From: Branchiostoma floridae
Lineage: Eukaryota; Chordata; Leptocardii; Amphioxiformes; Branchiostomatidae
Length of the DNA stretch: 64,000 nucleotides
NCBI RefSeq assembly: GCF_000003815.2
Contig: NC_049996.1
Coordinates: forward strand, 6,964,131-7,028,130
Direction of reading: 5' to 3'
In this document: positions 62,301-64,000 of the stretch, piece after piece
Layout: each line of letters begins with the position of its first letter
How positions within the stretch are numbered: the stretch's first letter is position 1
Made by a program: the position numbers and the translations under genes
Notes under the pieces: model-generated
What the model was told of the DNA's origin: nothing
The model's database searches: none
Seen by the model: only the letters and a program-made list of their open reading frames with translations

Positions 62301-64000
62301 ATTCCACCTTCTGAATCTTGATAGCATCTCTGTCATGGACATAAATGTTGAGATTATGATCGAAGACGGCGGATACAGCCTGGAACTGGACTTTAAAACA
62401 AATATCCTCGACTCGCAGGTCTTCTTTTTCCTCAGCTCAGCTGAGTCAGATGATGGTTCGGCGAGTCAGTCGTTTTCTATGGGCATCACTGTCAATTCTG
62501 TTCGGTTCGGAGATATTATTCGAGATATAGTCGATGAAAATGTTGTTGTTCCTATCATAAGTGACTTAGTCATTCCTGAGGCGGCCTTGTTGGCAACAAC
62601 AGCAACACCAGAGCTCGATTATCCCGTAGCTCTTTTTAACGAGGTGGCTTCCGAGCTTTCGACTGGTTTGGGCATTGCCTTCACATTGAAGCTCTCTGAC
62701 GATGTTCCTTTTGGGACGTTCTTCCTAGGTTTTGACGGGAACAGATACATGTTTAAGGTCCTTTCTGATGAAACAGTCCCAGTGTCAGCTCTACTGAGCA
62801 AAGCTATATCCTCTTTCACGTCCATCAGTCTCCCTCCTCAATTGCCAGTCGCAGATGTTCTAGCTGGATCCTTAAAGAGTTTTGAGTATGACACAGATAC
62901 CAATGTCATGACAGTTTCTGCCGATGTTGACGACTCTCTTGTCATCATAGAAAACATCCTCGTTCTTGAGGATCTAACAGCAACATTTCAGCTAGAAAAG
63001 GTGTCGTCTTCCTCCGGAAACGATTATGACTTTACTTTTGAATTATACTCATTGTGGAATATCGATCAGCTGGCTGTCTCTTTGTCGGTCGCTAGAGACC
63101 CCACAACACTGGACTTCTCTTCAGTCGGTACTGTAGAAGATGAGCTGCCTGTAGGCTCCCTTATTCAAGACTTCGGTGTGTCGTTTATCCCGCCAGGCGT
63201 ACTAAGAGATATCCTGCTTAGCATCGGTTTCGAAGAGTTCTCTATCGTGGATCCCAGTGTAGCAATCATGTTTGGGCAGGAATTTGCCGTCCATCTTCAA
63301 GGGAGTGCTGTGATAGGTGACTGGAGCAGTACTGTAGAAATGGTTGTGGGAAGGGTGCAGACCAACCTGGTGATGGCAGCGGGCGTGACACTGTCAAGCA
63401 TTGGCATAGTTCCGGCAGTTAGCAAGCTTACTGGGGGTGCACTGGATATTTCAGTAATTCCCGGAGCAAGTATTTTGTCGCACACTAGCGTTGCCTTTGT
63501 GGTGTCCCCAAGCGCAATGCCCCGAGACCAGCACCTGACAATGTCTTCCCCACTGCTTGCTGATGTTAACACTGAACAAGGAGTCAGCATTGCAGCATCT
63601 TTCACACTCCCAACAGATTGTGGCCAGGACGTATTTTGCAAAGTTGTGAAAAAGCTGCTGGGAGCTGATATTGAACTCAAACTTCTTGCAACTCTGACCA
63701 CTACAAGTGACTTGTACCTGAAGGCAGTGGTTGGAACCCCGGTGACTATAGCTGACGGTATTGAGATGCAAGATGTAGGGTTTGAGATCGAAGTTGGTAC
63801 CACCAATAATGCTATAGGTATAACTGGCTCGCTGGAGTTTGAAACTCCTCCTGTGATCTTAAGGGGTGGTATCGGGGTCTCGCAAAGTGGAGGGTACCTC
63901 AGAATGTCTACTGAAGGGATGTGGAATGAAGCATTCGGGCTTGATTTCCTTGCCATCGGTGACATCAACTTTGAGCTGTCGATTACTCCAGAACCCACTA
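41310..64000 (+). CDS. gene B: secreted PLA2 - vWA - EGF - unknown domain - helical rod mosaic, 30 exons, 3' end outside window
   Basis: Exon starts-ends: 41310-41373, 42167-42335, 42974-43068, 43693-43794, 44113-44151, 44836-44960, 45354-45509, 46166-46243, 46961-47150, 47799-47864, 48175-48297, 48879-48974, 49446-50406, 50665-50809, 51048-51198, 51729-51778, 52101-52258, 53077-53284, 53755-53905, 54648-54706, 54998-55155, 55476-55683, 56110-56263, 56638-56696, 56990-57147, 57490-57547, 58099-58266, 59775-59853, 60170-60328, 61760 to the edge. All are GT/AG and phases agree at every junction, giving 6628 nt (2209 codons, open at the right). The signal peptide [17 protein letters not shown] is nearly that of gene A, and the vWA and EGF introns also align with gene A, so B and A are tandem paralogues. 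Domains are annotated separately below. The N-terminal lipase, central adhesion domain and long rod suggest a secreted enzyme held in a matrix or on a surface; that role is inference. The least certain exon is 47799-47864. Confidence 0.82.
41640..41785 (+). mobile_element. possible 3' end of a CR1/L2-type retrotransposon
   Basis: The sequence ends with CTAAAGCTCAATAAAGATGA followed by TTCTGATC, the form of 3' ends of CR1/L2-type elements. No RT coding sequence was recognised with it. Confidence 0.35.
42167..43794 (+). other. gene B: secretory phospholipase A2 domain (three exons)
   Basis: Residues about 38-143. The calcium loop YGCYCGWGG (60-68), the catalytic pair in CCQVHDACY (His83, Asp84) with the following Tyr87, and Asp124 in [11 protein letters not shown] are all present, as expected for an active group I-type secretory PLA2, which hydrolyses the sn-2 ester of phospholipids with Ca2+. 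The motif REKR (34-37) just before the domain fits cleavage by a furin-like protease and a zymogen form. The middle loop is short, as in group I enzymes. Splice phases are 1 at both outer borders, so the three-exon block can be inserted or removed without frame change. Gene A lacks it. A transposon with an assembly gap sits in the second intron of the block. Confidence 0.88.
43083..43253. mobile_element. inverted-repeat element interrupted by an assembly gap (copy 2)
   Basis: The left end is TATACCCCCGTCACAATGTA, then GCGAAAATCGATC. The right end is the inverse, ending ACAGGGGTATA. 100 N at 43116-43215 replace the interior. It lies in a gene B intron within the PLA2 block. Confidence 0.75.
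44836..47150 (+). other. gene B: von Willebrand factor A domain (four exons)
   Basis: Residues about 157-340, with the metal-ion site complete: DGSWS, the Thr of RTGVAI and the Asp of VVVTDGT. A 13-residue acidic linker exon (44113-44151) joins it to the PLA2 domain. Exon sizes (125, 156, 78, 190) nearly equal those of gene A (125, 153, 78, 196). vWA domains bind proteins through the metal site. Confidence 0.88.
45100..45290 (+). mobile_element. SINE-like fragment in gene B intron
   Basis: GGCTTAGGGGCTATAAAACG, then AAGATGGGCACCGTCG, resembles the body of the SINE at 55727-55937. No clear B box was seen. Confidence 0.35.
47799..48297 (+). other. gene B: small cysteine exon and calcium-binding EGF module
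   Basis: Exon 47799-47864 would add 22 residues ([14 protein letters not shown] core) in correct phase, but its donor (GTGCGA) is weak, so it is tentative. Exon 48175-48297 encodes one EGF repeat of the calcium-binding type ([16 protein letters not shown], six cysteines, [11 protein letters not shown]), closest to the third EGF exon of gene A. Confidence 0.65.
48879..50406 (+). other. gene B: proline-rich linker and first copy of the shared unknown domain
   Basis: Exon 48879-48974 encodes a linker with nine consecutive prolines and a second run of six. Exon 49446-50406 encodes a domain beginning [13 protein letters not shown] with the marks [22 protein letters not shown] and SGYIDRC, shared with gene A and with the last exon of gene B. 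Strand-like alternation suggests a beta-rich fold. The exon must end at the donor after 50406, because only this joins the next exon in frame; reading on meets a stop at 50446. Confidence 0.75.
52290..52480 (-). mobile_element. SINE-like sequence, minus strand
   Basis: The minus strand reads GCGTGGCGTAATCGACAAG, then TTCGAACCCTGCC, resembling the A and B boxes of the SINE at 53400-53585. It is more decayed. Confidence 0.45.
52898..53046. mobile_element. partial copy of the element at 15591-15800
   Basis: It shares ACAACCACTGCTTTATTC, CAACGTTTCGGTCATCTGTC, then ACCTTCCTCAGGGCAATTCT and GGTTCACATTGTACTGCAGG with the reverse strand of 15591-15800. It ends near 53046, just before the acceptor of the exon at 53077. 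Confidence 0.7.
53400..53585 (-). mobile_element. tRNA-derived SINE, minus strand
   Basis: The minus strand has an A-box-like TGGCGTAACGGCAGAGTG and a perfect B box GGTTCGAATCC (plus-strand 53519-53529), spaced as in tRNA genes. The arms do not fold into a full tRNA, so this is a SINE and not a functional tRNA. Confidence 0.7.
55727..55937 (+). mobile_element. tRNA-derived SINE, plus strand
   Basis: It has a tRNA-like head (GGCCGAGTGCC, B-box-like GAGTTCGATCCCC near 55788-55800), a body with AATGGAGATGGGCACCAC and a TTTAACTTTAACTTTT tail. It lies in a gene B intron. Confidence 0.65.
57690..57880 (+). mobile_element. possible 3' end of a non-LTR retrotransposon
   Basis: TGTAATTTTGCTTTGGTGAA followed by ATAAATGATTGAATAG resembles CR1/L2-type 3' ends. 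No coding part was recognised. Confidence 0.35.
58099..60328 (+). other. gene B: closing segment after the rod and second proline-rich linker
   Basis: Exons 58099-58266 and 59775-59853 encode residues about 1328-1409 ([39 protein letters not shown]). This is probably the second half of the beta-rich domain interrupted by the helical rod. Exon 60170-60328 encodes a 53-residue Pro/Thr/Gln linker ([19 protein letters not shown]). Confidence 0.75.
58320..59276. mobile_element. piggyBac-like non-autonomous element
   Basis: The element is bounded by TTAA on both sides, with ends TTAACCCTATTCAGACCGG and its reverse. A G run followed by CTTTTGAGGCC at the left is mirrored at the right. It is 957 bp with no supported ORF. 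TTAA target sites and CCC termini are typical of piggyBac elements. Confidence 0.8.
60505..61597. repeat. composite dispersed repeat in gene B intron
   Basis: It starts at CATACCTCCATGAAAA and ends at TACCTCCATTTTTTCATGGA. About three diverged internal units carry CATTAATTATGCAAAT and GACAAAAATGCCCCTGC-like phrases. A CACA-rich microsatellite (61500-61562) precedes the right end, and ORFs across it have no domain features. Confidence 0.55.
61760..64000 (+). other. gene B: second, longer copy of the shared domain (open at right edge)
   Basis: It is one uninterrupted exon of more than 2.2 kb. It begins [11 protein letters not shown] and carries [25 protein letters not shown] and SSYVDRC. It then matches the rest of gene A's domain ([33 protein letters not shown]) and continues about 370 residues beyond where gene A stops, with further strand-rich sequence (FEVDP-like and [18 protein letters not shown]). 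No stop is reached. Confidence 0.78.

Noticed and set aside
63297..63998. 233-residue minus-strand ORF at the right edge
   Set aside because: It lies opposite the open gene B exon, is rich in Ser, Pro and Thr as expected of an antisense shadow, and has no domain features.

Overview
The window looks like nuclear genomic DNA from an invertebrate chordate, most probably a lancelet (Branchiostoma). This is inferred from the small intron-rich genes with GT/AG junctions, the gene content (membrane LRR receptors with death domains, a TNF-family ligand, secreted vWA/EGF/phospholipase A2 mosaics) and the many short terminal-inverted-repeat elements and tRNA-derived SINEs. No database search was possible. 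Exon models were built by hand from ORFs, splice consensus and reading-frame phase, and every multi-exon model below keeps its frame across all junctions.

Region 1 (1-14 kb) resembles a receptor and ligand neighbourhood. From the left edge come the last three exons of an EGF-like single-pass membrane protein (+). Two minus-strand receptors follow, each with leucine-rich repeats, one membrane span and a cytoplasmic death domain (1601-3251, two exons; 5025-6074, one exon). Next is a complete seven-exon TNF-superfamily ligand (8068-11139, +), then a third minus-strand LRR protein without membrane span or death domain (12979-13572). The nested inverted-repeat element at 11178-11927 appears to lie in the 3' UTR of the TNF gene.

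Region 2 (14-41 kb) holds two related blocks (about 13.8-17.9 kb and 34.1-38.6 kb). Each contains a conserved candidate promoter/first-exon module followed by a 44-bp minisatellite; a third module lies at 40.2-40.6 kb. Between the blocks are a decayed non-LTR retrotransposon (19.76-22.03 kb, minus) and gene A (22070-32374, +): signal peptide, vWA domain, three EGF repeats and a C-terminal domain I do not recognise (771 residues, complete).

Region 3 (41-64 kb) is gene B, a much larger paralogue of gene A that runs off the right edge (30 exons, at least 2209 residues). Its order is signal peptide, secretory phospholipase A2 with intact catalytic residues and a possible pro-peptide cleavage site, vWA, EGF, proline-rich linker, the domain shared with gene A, three tandem 192-residue cysteine-containing helical repeats, a closing segment, a second proline-rich linker, and a second, longer copy of the shared domain. 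This architecture is the strongest candidate here for an undescribed system: an extracellular lipase tethered to an adhesion-type vWA domain and a long helical rod.

Introns and intergenic DNA carry many mobile elements: a TTAA-flanked piggyBac-like element, a C/G-tract element inserted in a SINE, TA-flanked elements, SINEs, and remnants of at least two non-LTR retrotransposons. Both 100-N assembly gaps fall inside copies of the same inverted-repeat element.
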